Assembly (NCBI GenBank): GCA_029582165.1
Contig: CM055875.1
Span: forward strand, 13,493,968-13,557,967
Direction: 5' to 3'
Length of the DNA stretch: 64,000 nucleotides
Source: Portulaca oleracea
Taxonomy: Eukaryota > Streptophyta > Magnoliopsida > Caryophyllales > Portulacaceae
A model generated the notes under the pieces. The model did not search any database. It saw nothing but the letters and a program-made list of their open reading frames with translations, and was not told where the DNA came from. Of the stretch, positions 12,336 to 22,910 are shown piece by piece. A program made the position numbers and the translations under genes. Position 1 is the first letter of the stretch, and each line of letters begins with the position of its first letter.

Positions 12336-14170
12336 CCCTAACTAACTGATTGTTTTATCTTTCTTTTTCCTTTTCTTTTCCCTTTTCTTTTCTTGTTTTA
12401 TTTTTTTAAAAAAAAAACTGATTTATATATATATTTGTAGTGTTATAATTTTTATGATTATAATTTCTGTAATTTTGTAATTAGGGAAAATTATTTGTAA
12501 TTTTATTCTTGTTGTAATTATGTGTACTTTGTAATAAGTTGTTATGTGTAATTAATTGTTCTTGTATTGTTTCATCTACATATAATTTGTTTAATTATTA
12601 TTATGTGTTTGTTATTAGGGTTGTAATAGTTAAATTGTTAGGGTTCAATTGGTATTGTACTTGTCCTTGTAAATCATGTTAGGGTTAGATAACTTTATTA
12701 TTGTGTGTACGAAATTGAAAATTTATTACCTAGTTTAATTCTTGAATTTTAGTTATAAAGTCGTTATGTTCTTTATTGTTCTTTAAAAGTAAATCTTATT
12801 AGTTTGTTAAATAATTTAGTTAACCTACTACAAGTTGTTATCTTGAATTCTTGATTAGTAGTTACATGTATATTGTACTTTATTTTACATGTTCTTTAAG
12901 CATTTCTTGATTCTTGAATTAAGAAACCCACATGTTTAACCACCTTCAATGTTTCTTGAAATTCTTGTTTCTTTTTGTTATAACTTACTTGTAAACAATC
13001 CATGTTTTAATCTTTAAAATCTTGGTCAAGTAATTTATGTTTTAGGTAATTCTTTTATGATTTTAGGATTGATTTAGATTTTATTAAAGTGTCTTTCATG
13101 TTTTCTAAATTAAGTTTACTTCTACAAGTTTAATTGTTGGACCTAAGTTAAGTTGGACTTCATATCTTAGACCCTAGCTACTGTTTCGAGTCCAAATTAG
13201 AACCCCGAGACCGATTGGTAAAAGTTAGAACCGAAATAACAAATTAATTAAGAACCGGTAACAGGACAGTTTCGTTAGTGTCTAAAGATCGAGTCACCAC
13301 GGCTAGTGTAGTTATCTTTTGATCGAACTCTTTGGACTGGAGGTTCCCTTAGATGTTAGGAACCATAGGAATTTTACGGATTGAACGTTTATTTTGTATA
13401 GCCCGAGTTATAACCGTTTTACCAGAACCTGTCAGAACTGGACAAATTGGGAAGATGGGTATTTTTAGAGTCCTTCGGGACTGATATGGGCTTAGTCATC
13501 AACATAGAAGTTTTAGTAGACATCCCGAGGTTTCCGAAAAGTCCAGAACCAGACCCATAGGATGTCGGGAAGTCGAGTTGTGACCCGTTTTATGTGAACG
13601 TTATAATCTGTCCTCTGTTTGTTTTTATTTATGAAAATTGTTGAGTAAATTTTATGTGTGAACTTGTTCCTTGAATGTGTTAAGTGTAAACCATAAATGG
13701 TAGGAACCTAAGTGTTCCTAGGGGATGGGTTAGGTAGTTGATAGTTAATACTAACTTCGTTAGAACGCGTTTTGATTAGATAATTATTCTTATTCTAGGC
13801 CCGAGTTAGTGCGTGACGTTAGTGAGCTCAAGTGTGTTCTTCTTTTTGCTGTGCTGTGAAGTATATCAGGTAATTGTCTATGCTCTAATCCCCACCTGGA
13901 TGCTCTTTAAATGTGTTTTAATGTTTTCTAATCTGTTTTGATAATTGCATCTCGAAAGGGGACTTTTGTGGAATTATGACCATCTGATTTGGATAACTGT
14001 TTGTAATTGTTGTACCTTGTTTTATGAGTGGAGAAATTGAGATGGTCTTTTATAAGTGGTTTTATCATTGATTTTGATAATCTGGGTTGGGTTTGACTTG
14101 AGAGTTGTGAGATGAGTGGGAATAATGAATTAGTAATTCAAAGTGGAAACATTAAGCGGGTTGTTGATTT

Positions 14171-14452
14171 GATGCCTTTGACAGGCTAATGTTTTGCGGG
14201 TGATAACCCCGAGATCAGGATTCGATGCCTGTATGGGTTATGTGCCAGGAGATCAGGGTTTCATCCCTGATATAGGATAGATGTTATGATGCCTTTGGTG
14301 GGCGATTGTTTGATGCCTTTGACAGACTAATGTTTATGCGGGTGATAACCCTGAGACCAGGATTCGATGCTTGTATGGGTTATGTGCCAGGAGATTAGGG
14401 TTTCATCCCTGATATAGGATAGTTGTTATGATACCTTTGGTAGGCGATGTTC
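14171..14452. repeat. Direct duplication in solo LTR 2 (2 x 141 bp)
   Basis: Two head-to-tail copies start at 14171 and 14312 (GATGCCTTTGACAGRCTAATG). Each contains GGTGATAACCCYGAGAYCAGG and a GATRCCTTTGGTRGGCGAT motif. The last motif is the reverse complement of the unit tandemly expanded at 25929-26150 in the sister LTR. Confidence 0.85.
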
Positions 14453-14939
14453 TTTTTGGGATTTGATATCCCGCCCGCAACTTAAAATATGGATTGGATG
14501 GGTTGAGGAAAACAGATAAGGGTTAAAGGTTTGAGAAATGGTTTGACTTGTTCCCTCTCCCTAAAATGAATTGAAATGAACTTAAACTGTTTTGAACGTT
14601 AGGGGTAGACATTATTGAGATTTCCCCCTCATTTTTTAAATGTTTTGTTTTCAGGTGAAGATCTAAATGCTGGGGACGGGAATTAGAAGTGAGGACGACG
14701 AGTCTAGAAGTCCTTGAATCTTTTTATTTAGTTTTCGTTATGATGTCTTAAAGTTTTGTTTTGAGTTGTTAGTAGTTACCGTTAACAGACAGTTGTGTTT
14801 TCCTTTCTCGCCTTGTGTTTCTTCAGGGATACGGCAGTGACGCCCAAACTAAATTTGAAGTCTTCCGCTAAGTTTTGTCTGTTAACGTTAGTTTGACTTT
14901 GACTTTTCTATAATTGAATTTCTGGGGCGTTACAACCTT

Positions 14940-15056
14940 ACTGGATCAGGACCGCCTTCATCTGCAGTCTCCACATAGTGAAATTCCTTGTTCCATCGAA
15001 TTTTTGAATTTCGCACTTCATGGTTGAATCCATCTCCACCTTGCTCTGATACCACT
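14940..15056 (-). pseudogene. Copia unit 2, gag start and primer binding site
   Basis: Minus strand. The PBS TGGTATCAGAGC (complement of 15043-15054) sits two bases inside LTR3. The gag ATG is at 15033-15031, giving MDSTMKCEIQKFDG, then FTMWRLQMKAVLIQ, typical of a plant Copia gag N-terminus. The frame is then broken by solo LTR 2; across the insertion it would continue at 11472 after a TAA that overlaps the target site. This is the best-preserved 5' end of the family. Confidence 0.82.
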
Positions 15057-15624
15057 TTTTAAGAAAAAGATAAGTAATTGCGAGGTAACAGCGGAAGCGA
15101 AATAAATTGAGATGACGGAAATTACGACAAAATTCAGGAACCAAAAATAATTGATAAAATGAACACCAGGTATATGTGCGAAACCAAAGAACTCGGAGGA
15201 AAACTCACGGACGGCGGAAACCAGAAAATATTCCACTATGAGAGGAGGAGTACAACTCGATCACTATCACAAGGTGTAATGCGATCAACAGCAAAGGAGA
15301 TTACAGTATAAATCTCTCTAACTCTCAACTCACAATCTCTCATAATACACTGGGAAAATATTGGTGAAATAAACTCTCTCTCAATATTTTCTCCCTCTCT
15401 GACTCTCTTTCACACGATGCTATCGTTCGCCGTGAAATAAAGTGGAGAAAATTGAACCCTATTTATAGGGCGGCTAGGAGAAGAAATAAAGTAAAATTAA
15501 AAACTCAAATAACAACAAGTAGTATCTGACTTGAATAGGGAATTAGAATTAGATTAAAAATGTATCCTATGCCGATTCTTCTTAGGTTCTGGACCCCACC
15601 GAGGATCCAATGGGCCACAAAACC
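15057..15624 (-). mobile_element. Copia LTR3 (about 568 bp, last bases lost at LINE junction)
   Basis: 5' LTR of unit 2, aligned with LTR1 and LTR2. Its terminal TG has become TT (15057-15058), and the final CAACA is replaced at about 15624 by LINE sequence. The minus-strand TATAAATA is at 15460-15467. The outer target site is lost, so the tandem array cannot be dated from its flanks. Confidence 0.85.
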
Positions 15625-16179
15625 GAGGATTCAATAATTTCTCTGCCTGTTTGGATCATATTACCGAAGTTGAACATGAAGTATTGGAATATTAATGGAT
15701 TCAGCAAGGTTGGTAGTACATTGGGTATACCAATCAAAACTTATCTGATAACAAGGGAAAAATCAGATCTAACTGCAACTAGGCTTATGGTCGAAATGAT
15801 TATAGATGGTCCTTTCTCAGATGTGGTTCATTTTATGGAGAATGGAGTAGTGATAACGCAGAGAGTGATATATGATTGGAAGCCGGTTAAATGCAATCAC
15901 TGTAAGAATTTTGGCCATTCTGTGAGTGAATGCCAATTGAAAACAAAGAAGGATGCAATTACTGTCCAGACAGGGCCATCAGTGAGCAAGGTGGTGAATA
16001 ATTCGGTTGAACCCTCTGTTTCTCCTTCTCCAACTATCAATAAGGTGAATGTTTCAACTCCTTTGGTACCCTCTAAAGGTCTGCCTCCGAAAGTCAATAG
16101 ACCTCATACTATTCGTGCTGGTGAGGTTCTTAAGGCTTTTCAGAAGGCAGGAGGGTCTGTTCCTGGTGGTAATGGTTAA
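15624..16179 (+). pseudogene. LINE ORF1, C-terminal part (DUF4283-like region and zinc knuckle)
   Basis: ORF1 of plant L1 elements encodes an RNA-binding nucleocapsid-like protein. Visible here are ISLPVWIILPKLNMKYWNIN and GFSKVGSTLGIPIKT, the usual region before the knuckle, then YDWKPVKCNHCKNFGHSVSEC, containing a CX2CX4HX4C zinc knuckle at about 15891-15932, then a Ser/Pro/Val-rich tail. The N-terminal half is missing. The frame opens with an ATG at 15610 that belongs to the Copia LTR, so the first residues are a chance fusion. It ends with TAA at 16177-16179, overlapping the ORF2 start. Confidence 0.8.
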
Positions 16180-19100
16180 TATTATGAGTGGGAATGTTAG
16201 AGGTTGTGGTAGGTTTAATAAACAGGTGGATATTCGCAATTTCCTCCAAAAACATCAGGTAAGTCTCGTTGGCTTACTTGAAGTAAAAACAAAAAATGAG
16301 AAAATGGCAGAAGATGGTATGAATATGTTGAATGGATGGTTTATGGTTCACAATGATAGTTTGGAGAATAAATGTAGAATTCTTGTTGCTTGGAAGCCGC
16401 AGGTTTATAAGGTTGAAGTTCTTGATGTTCAAAGTCAGTGGATTCATATGCGTGCCACTAGAATGATGGAAGGGGATAGTTTTCAGGTTACTATGGTTTA
16501 TGGCTCGAACAGTCTTCATGAGAGGAAAGTTTTATGGGAGAATTTAGCCTCGTTGGCTGATGGCATTCAAGATGGTTGGATCGTTCTTAATGATTTTAAC
16601 TCTATTTTGTATCCAGATGACAGAATAGGTGGCACCCCTGTAGAATTCTTTGAAGTTACTGATTTCCAAGATTGTTTGAATTACACAGGGCTGCAGGAGT
16701 TGAGGTTTAGTGGTGATTATTACACTTGGACTAATACTCATGTTTGGTCAATAATTGATAGGGTTTTCTCTAATGAAGAGTGGTTGATGCAGATGGGGTT
16801 TGTGCATACTAATTTCTTTCCCTAATGCACCTGTTGGTAAAAACTCTTTTAAATACTGTATGATGTGGCATAATTCTCCACAGTATAAAATCATTATTGA
16901 TGAAGCTATGAATAGCTTGAGAAGAGGGTGTAAGATATTCCAATTTCAGAATTTTCTGTTGTCATTGCATGGAGATCTTCAAACTCTTCATAGGGGGCAG
17001 TTCTCTGATTTATATTTGCAAGTTGATCGTTGCAGGACGGATTTGGAAGCAATTCAACTAAATTTGCTGAATGACAAACAGAATACTAGTTTGGCTAATC
17101 AGGAAAAGGAGAAGAGGGGAGATTATATTAAAATCCTGAACTCTGCCCAAACTCTTATTCAGCAGCAGTCCAAAATTCAGTGGATTAACTTTCGCGACTG
17201 TCCTTCAAGATTATTCTTTGGAAAAATGAAGGCGAAACAGACGGGCTCTTTTGTTTACTCTGTGTTAGATAATGATGGTGAACAGGTCATTGGGTTTGAC
17301 AATGTTGCATCTTTGGTATTGCAGTATTATGAAAACCTTTTGGGTAAGCAATCTTATACCAGAGAAGTGGTGGACTCTTCTATCATTCAACAAGGTCCTT
17401 TACTCAGTATAGAGCAGCAAGTGTTACTTCTCAGGAACTTCTCGAAGAAGGAGGTTCGTGATATTGTCTTTTCTATTCCCACTATTAAAGCTCTTGGTCC
17501 GGATGGTTTTAGTAGTTCATTTTTATCAGTATAACTAGGAGATTATTGGAGATTGGTTCTGTGATGCGATTTTTGAATGTTTTGATAAAGGCTCTCTTTT
17601 ATCTAGTATAAATGATATTGTGATCTCCCTCATTCCGAAGAAGTTAAATCCAGCTTATCCTTCTGATTTCCGGCCAATTTCGTGCTGTAATGTCTCATAC
17701 AAGTGCATCTCCAAGCTGATATGTAATTGCTTAAGGGAGGTTCTACCTCACTTAATCAATCAGAGCCAGGGTGCTTTTGTTCCTGGTCGTGAGATTGTGC
17801 ATAATATTTTGATATGCCAGGAAGTTGCACAAGGATAAAATCGACAGAGACTCTCTCCAAGATGTATTATGAAGATTGACATAAAGAAAGCTTATGATTC
17901 GGTGTATTAGGAGTGTATTGAGGAGGCTCTCATTGCATTCCGGTTTCCTCCGACATTCATTCAATGGGTAATGATGTGTGTTACATCTCCTTCCTACTCC
18001 ATTAATCTTAACGGTCAATCTCATGGTTATTTTAAAGGAGGTCGTGGTCTTCGTCAAGGTGACCCACTTTCTCCTCTTTTATTTGTCTTGGTTATGGAGT
18101 ATCTTTCACGCCTTCTAAACAATCTACAAAATACTTCAGATTTTATTTATCATCCGGGCTGTAAAACTTTGAAAACAAATCATCTTATGTTTGCGGATGA
18201 TTTGGTTATTTTTTGCTCGGCTGATCCAGAGTCCATCACTTGTATTGCTAATGTCCTGAGGAAGTTTGCTTTGTGCTCTGGTCTATCTAGTAGTCCTGAG
18301 AAATCCCAAATTGTTTTTTCTGGATGCAACTCTGAAACTATGCAGAATCTGAGCTCTATTTTGGGATTTACACAGGGAGTTTTTCCCCTGAAGTACTTAG
18401 GAGTGCCAATTACAACTGGCAGGGTGGGTAAGTTTGATTGTATGTTGTTAGTGGAGAGGATCACTGCTAGAATTAAATCATGGTCTCTAGGCACCTCTCG
18501 TATGCTGCTCATGTTCAATTGGTTAATTCTGTGATGCTGAGTATTGTTGGTTACTGGTCCAACATTTTTCTTCTACCCCTTAATGTTATTGATCAGGAGG
18601 TCAAGGTTTGCAGAAATTTTATTTGGTCTGAAAATGTTTCTGTGAGGAGAATTCCTTTGATTGATTGGGATACTTTGTGTTCTCCTAAGAAATTTGGTGG
18701 TGTGGGGTTGAGAAACCCTCGACTTTGGAATATTGCTACGGTGGGTAAGCTAGTCTGGAATATTGCAAATAAGAAAGATAATCTGTGGGTGCATTGGATA
18801 CATGAGAAATATATGAAATCTCACAATTGGTGGAGTTATGTTCCTCTGCCTACCAGTTCTTGGAGTTGGAAGCAGGTTTGCAAGATAAAGGAGAGAATCA
18901 AGTTTGGGGACCATCAGAATTGGAATTGGAGAGGTGTGACCAATGGAAAATATTCAGTTTCTGATTGTTACAAATGGTTGCTGCCCAATACCAGAAATTG
19001 GTCTTGGTATCATATAATTTGGAATGGCATCTCCCCTCCCCGGCATATTTTCATTGCGTGGGTGGCTGCACATAAAAAGCTCCCTGTTGCTACTCGGTTA

Positions 19101-19505
19101 GTTGCTCATGGAAGCTCGGTTGAAACCATTTGCAGCCTGTGTAATCAGGAAGAGGAATCAATGGATCACTTACTCTCCACTTGTGTCTTTATCAAGCATA
19201 TTGTTCAGCGGTTCTGTGTGAAATTGTGGATCAGGTTTGAATTCACCTCTTTATTTCATTGGTTGTCGAATTGGAAGAACATGAAACGCAGGAGACACAT
19301 CAAATTGATTGCAAAAGCAGTGATTACTTCCACTATTGCAGTGGTTTGGGAGGCTAGAAATTACAGGAAATTCCCGATGGGACAAAGATCGATCTCTGTT
19401 GAAGATGCATACAAAAGGATACAATATACTTTATTGCACAGGTTTTTATTTCTTGCTAAGAAGAGTACTAAGTATAATCAGTGTATAGAGTTGTTACTTC
19501 AATAG
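16172..19505 (+). pseudogene. LINE ORF2 polyprotein, broken (endonuclease, RT, zf-RVT)
   Basis: The likely start is ATG 16172 or 16184 (MSGNVRGCGR), typical of plant L1 endonuclease. Segments: 16172-16825, AP-endonuclease-like (LVGLLEVKTKN, GWIVLNDFNSIL, YYTWTN, SIIDRVFSN), truncated by a small deletion and frameshift before the expected SDH motif; 16826-17534, linker and RT start, ending ALGPDGFSSS; 17620-17838, RT (ISLIPKKLNPAYPSDFRPIS, QGAFVPGREI); TAA at 17836 and TAG at 17908; 17971-18534, RT palm with GLRQGDPLSPLLF and catalytic FADD (LMFADDLVIF), then KYLGVPI; frameshift near 18490; then 18480-19505, C-terminal part with a zf-RVT region (HIFIAWVAAHKKLPVATRL, CSLCNQEEESMDHLL). At least three frame changes and two internal stops make it non-functional. 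Confidence 0.88.
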
Positions 19506-19595
19506 TTTTTGTTCCTAATTCTGAGTTTGGTAGGTTGTAATGTTCTGGGGTTCCTCTCGTTGGGTGGACCTTTGTTAATGAAGTGTTGTTTCCTG

Positions 19596-19598
<3 letters not shown>

Positions 19599-19675
<77 letters not shown>
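19599..19675. repeat. (AT)n microsatellite at LINE 3' end
   Basis: About 77 bp of pure AT dinucleotide directly after the LINE 3' UTR (TTGTTTCCTGCC). It may have grown from the LINE tail or belong to the flank. It causes the Ile-Tyr-rich frame on the minus strand, which is not a gene. Confidence 0.95.
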
Positions 19676-19678
<3 letters not shown>

Positions 19679-20400
19679 AATTAATATAATGACAAGAATG
19701 ATTTTGTAAGAAGAAAAACATAGCAAATCATAACCATTGGTTCCAAGATCAAGGGTGGATATTAATCTTGTTTTTTTCTTTTTTTTGGTTGGGAAAATGT
19801 GACTAATAAATGTTGCAACCTTTTTCTTTTTTTGTTGGCTGGGAAAAGCAGAACAATTAATACAGTAAAATACTATAATGTCACCCTTTGATATGGTGAC
19901 TAATAATTTATAGAGACAACTCTGATAAAAGTCACCCTTTGATAAATTCATAGTCATATTTGAATTGAAATGTCATTATAATATGACTTATTAATCATAG
20001 TAAAATACTATAATGTCACGCTAAAACAATTTATGCCACAATAATTTTACGTGAGACGATATCACACTAGAATTTGATTTAAATATAAAGTTGACAGTTC
20101 TTATTTTTAGTTGAACGAAAGAGTAAATCTGACTATCTGAGTGTAAATTTCTATCAATTAATGGGAATAAGGGAGGTATTCATGTTTTAGCATTTCATTG
20201 GAAATTGCCTCAATCTTGGCGGAGGATGACCTGATTATTTGAGTGTAAATGTCCATCAATAAAGAGCAAATCTAACTATTCGCACATGAAACCAACCTAT
20301 GTCGCAACAAACCTTCCCCAAGTTGCGTGTTTCCTCATTCAAGCTATTGTATGAGTTTTCTATGCATTCCTCAACGTTATTCCTCTTCATCTTTTGTCCA
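19676..20400. other. AT-rich non-coding stretch with internal direct repeats
   Basis: No gene seen. AGTAAAATACTATAATGTCAC occurs at about 19864 and 19999, and a GAGTGTAAATKTCYATCAAT motif occurs near 20140 and 20240, so parts are duplicated. The start, GGGAATTAATATAATGACA after an AT tract followed by CCATTGGTTCCAAGATCAAGGG, recalls 5' ends of some plant Helitrons. I did not find a matching CTRR end with hairpin, so no element is called. Confidence 0.4.
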
Positions 20401-20420
20401 TCCTTTTGGCTATAAGCGGC

Positions 20421-20917
20421 TTAACAAATTGCTTCTCGAACAAGCTGCCATTTGAATTTTATCAAAATGTTATGTTTCATCTCACATCTAGCTATAAGCT
20501 TCAGAGCCTCTAAGATGGATTCCTTAGGATGATGATATAAGTCACACTCATCAACAACATCAAAGGTTCCAATTGGGTTACTAAGAGTGCAATAACTGTC
20601 AGAGTTGGCCCCCTGTTCTCTATCCCTCCACCGATCGAATTTAGACCAACTTAAAAGAGCATCGTTGCATGATAGCCTGGTTACACGCTTATTGTTATCC
20701 ATAACAACATCAATAGGGTCAATGATGGTCTTGCAAGAATTAGACCCACAACCATCATTAGCTAAAACCTCAAGAGAGTCTACCACAATTGTGTCTTCTT
20801 TTGCATTATTCCTCGACCCATCATTAACTGTAAGACTAGGCGACGAGTTGGGCAATTCATTCACAATAAGTAGATCATCACTCTCATTTTTTTTTATAAG
20901 AAACCAATTCTAGACAG
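20421..20917 (-). pseudogene. Unidentified open frame, possible gene or element fragment
   Basis: Minus-strand frame open from about 20917; the first ATG is at 20864 (147 codons), with a stop at 20421. It includes ESDDLLIVNELPNSSPSLTV, KEDTIVVDSLEVLANDG, RLSCNDALLSWSKFDRWRD and HPKESILEALKLIARCEM. Composition is normal for a soluble protein, rich in Asp, Asn and Ser, unlike the low-complexity frames elsewhere. No domain, signal peptide or membrane segment is evident, and I do not recognise it. It could be an exon of a captured host gene or the spacer part of an element protein. No promoter is visible. Confidence 0.35.
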
Positions 20918-20989
20918 GTTATATATGCAACAACAGAAGGACTAGTACACTGACAATTATGGAATTTAGCCTATGAGACAAAAAGTTTC

Positions 20990-21370
20990 TTGTGATATAC
21001 AATTCCAAGGTTCATCTCTTCAATGACTTTCCTTCCTTCAACCATGTTTGCATATCGCCCAAAGCCAAATTTCCTGCCATTTTCGCCAATTTTTTGTTGG
21101 GACATAAGCATCAGCAACACCACCAAAACCTACTAAACAAGCTTTTAAGCCTTGAGTTTCCCATGTTAATAGACAGATTATCAATGAATGAAGAGAACGA
21201 TTGATTTTCCTTGATAGGCTTAGCAGTTGCAATATGGCATTCCTTGTGAGACATTTCATTGGCAACAACCCCATCACCATTAAGTTGATGATTTTGTACA
21301 GGAGAGGGATTTAAAAAACCTACATTTAACCCCCCTTCAGCTCTTTCAACACAACAAGAATTTCACAAGC
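20990..21370 (-). pseudogene. Degenerate coding-like remnant, unidentified
   Basis: The minus strand shows protein-like stretches in changing frames: QLNGDGVVANEMSHKECHIA and NQSFSSFIDNLSINMGNSRL (about 21129-21290), then KLAKMAGNLALGDMQTWL (about 21045-21100). Stops and frame changes interrupt it. It lies in the same orientation about 70 bp upstream of the 20421-20917 frame, so the two may be parts of one decayed gene. Function unknown. Confidence 0.3.
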
Positions 21371-21666
21371 CCTATTCATAGACGTTAAGCACAGAACATT
21401 TCATGTTATGTCCACCAAAGATTGGGAGAAAGCAAGGGTCTCAAGCGCAAGCTTTCAACATTGTAAATCTAGCATGAATTTAGTTAAAGAAGTCCATGAC
21501 CCAAGCTTTGTACTTAAGCGTAACAACTAGCCCAGGTGCTAAAGCAAAACAGGAAAAAAAAAAACCATTGCAAGGCACCAACTCCTTGTGGCAAGGGAGA
21601 ATTGCACTAAATAAGACCATTGTACCCCTAGAACCCAACATCAGTAACATGGGTACTAAATTAAAG
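21371..21666. other. Unassigned sequence
   Basis: No recognisable gene or repeat. A 76-codon plus-strand frame (21496-21726) runs into the MITE and shows no domain. Confidence 0.4.
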
Positions 21667-21668
21667 TA

Positions 21669-21900
21669 CTCCCTCCGTTTTTTTAATTGTCATCTTGGTA
21701 ATTGTGATAAAAATTTTGATCGATAATATCTTAATTTGTACAATGATTCATCATACAAATTGATGTTGTTAGATTCGTTATAAAAAATACTATCAGAAAA
21801 GTATAATATTGTAGATCTTTATAAAAGTTTACGTGTGAAATTGTTGATTAAAGACGGACCTCAAAAAGCGTGAAAGACAAATAAAAATAAACGGAGGGAG
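21669..21900. mobile_element. Stowaway-type MITE (232 bp, TSD TA)
   Basis: Terminal inverted repeats CTCCCTCCGTTTTTTT and AATAAACGGAGGGAG are flanked by TA (21667-21668 and 21901-21902). Ends, length, TA target site and AT-rich non-coding interior fit Stowaway (Tc1/mariner-derived) MITEs of plants. It is mobilised in trans and has no coding capacity. Confidence 0.93.
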
Positions 21901-22059
21901 TAGAAGGATAGTGCCTTATGATAGGTTTTACTGGATAGGCCTAATGCCTAACTATGCTTAGGATTTCCTAACTTACCCACTATGGACTTGTAAAGTTCAA
22001 TGGTAAATATGGTAAATGTTACTTTTGGTAAGTTTTGACAACTTTTGGTTAGTTTACAT

Positions 22060-22910
22060 AAGTTAATATAATTTTTTAGAAATATGCTATGTTAAATATA
22101 CAAAATGATCAAATTAAAAATATATATAGTTTAAAATTTTATAATTTTCAAATAGTTAAAGAACTTAAAAATTTAGTAATTTAAAAGTTATGAATTCAGA
22201 AATTAAAACATAAAAAAAAAAATTTACAAATAAAAGAAACTAAATCTAAAAAATTTAAAAATTAAATTTTATATTTTATATTTTAAAAATTTACATTTGA
22301 AAATTTTATAAATTTAAAATTTAAACTTTGAAAATTTTTAAACTAAAAATTAAAAATTTAAATTTAAAAAATTTGAAATTAATGCACTGAAAAATTAAAA
22401 AACTAAAAAACTAAAAATTTCCAAATTTAAATCTTTAAAAACTTAAAAAAATTATAAAATTTAAAAAATTAAAATTTAAGAATTTAAAAAAATTTAAAAA
22501 TTGAAACATTAAAAAAATTAAAAAAATTAAAAAAAATTAAAAAAATTTAAATAAAATTTTAAAAATTAAAAGTAACAAATTAAAATATAAATAGATTAAA
22601 AGATTAATGAAAATAATATAATAAAAAATTCTAAAAATTTTAAATTTTATAATTTAAAATTAGAAAGATAAAAACTTTAAAATTTTAAAAGTTAAAATTA
22701 AAAAGCTCAAAAATTCAAAAATTCAAAAAATTAAAAATTAAAAATTAAAAATTAAAAGATTAAGAATTTAAAATTTTAAAATTTTAAAAAGTAAAAAAAT
22801 AAAATTATAAAATTTTGAAAGTTAAATAATTAAAAAATTTAAATAATTTAAAAAATTAAAAAAATCATAAATTAAAAAATGAAAAAACTAAAAAAATAAA
22901 TTATAAATAA
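22060..22910. repeat. Extreme A/T low-complexity tract (about 850 bp)
   Basis: Almost entirely A and T, built from short AAAATT, TTTAAA and AAATTAAAA words with no fixed period and only scattered G or C. Many words are near-palindromic. It separates the MITE region from the next LTR element. No coding potential. Confidence 0.9.

Larger units (their letters stand above)
11473..14934 (+). mobile_element. Gypsy-type solo LTR no. 2 (3,462 bp, TSD ACCTT)
   Basis: Ends TGTAAAACCCCGAAAAA and GGGGCGTTACA, with identical ACCTT at 11468-11472 and 14935-14939. It is inserted in unit 2 just after the gag motif MKAVLIQ. It aligns end to end, in reverse orientation, with the LTR at 24961-30973; for example both starts carry TGTTGACCGTGA and both interiors share GGATAACTGTTTGTAATTG. 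That second copy abuts gypsy integrase and a PPT, which assigns this family to a Ty3/Gypsy chromovirus-like lineage with very long LTRs. The promoter (TATAAAAA at 11816) points along the plus strand. No internal domain is present, so it is solo. Confidence 0.88.
15624..19675 (+). mobile_element. 5'-truncated L1-type LINE
   Basis: Plus-strand non-LTR retrotransposon with an ORF1 C-terminal part, an ORF2 overlapping it by 8 nt, a 3' UTR of about 95 bp and an (AT)n tract where a poly-A tail would be expected. The order ORF1 zinc knuckle, APE-type endonuclease, RT, zf-RVT is that of plant L1 elements. Only the end of ORF1 is present. The left junction lies inside Copia LTR3. The right flank does not resume LTR3, so this is not a simple insertion with both target sites preserved. 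Confidence 0.88.

Noticed and set aside
11838..12345. Telomeric repeat (CCCTAAA-like runs)
   Set aside because: Only a few degenerate copies, placed downstream of an LTR TATA box and mirrored in another LTR copy; better read as telo-box motifs than an interstitial telomere.
19499..19957. 152-codon minus-strand frame
   Set aside because: Its central Ile-Tyr run is the (AT)n microsatellite, and the ends lie in LINE 3' UTR and non-coding sequence.
19676..20400. Helitron 5' end
   Set aside because: The motif resemblance is weak and no 3' CTRR end with hairpin or Rep/helicase sequence was found, so it is mentioned only as a possibility.
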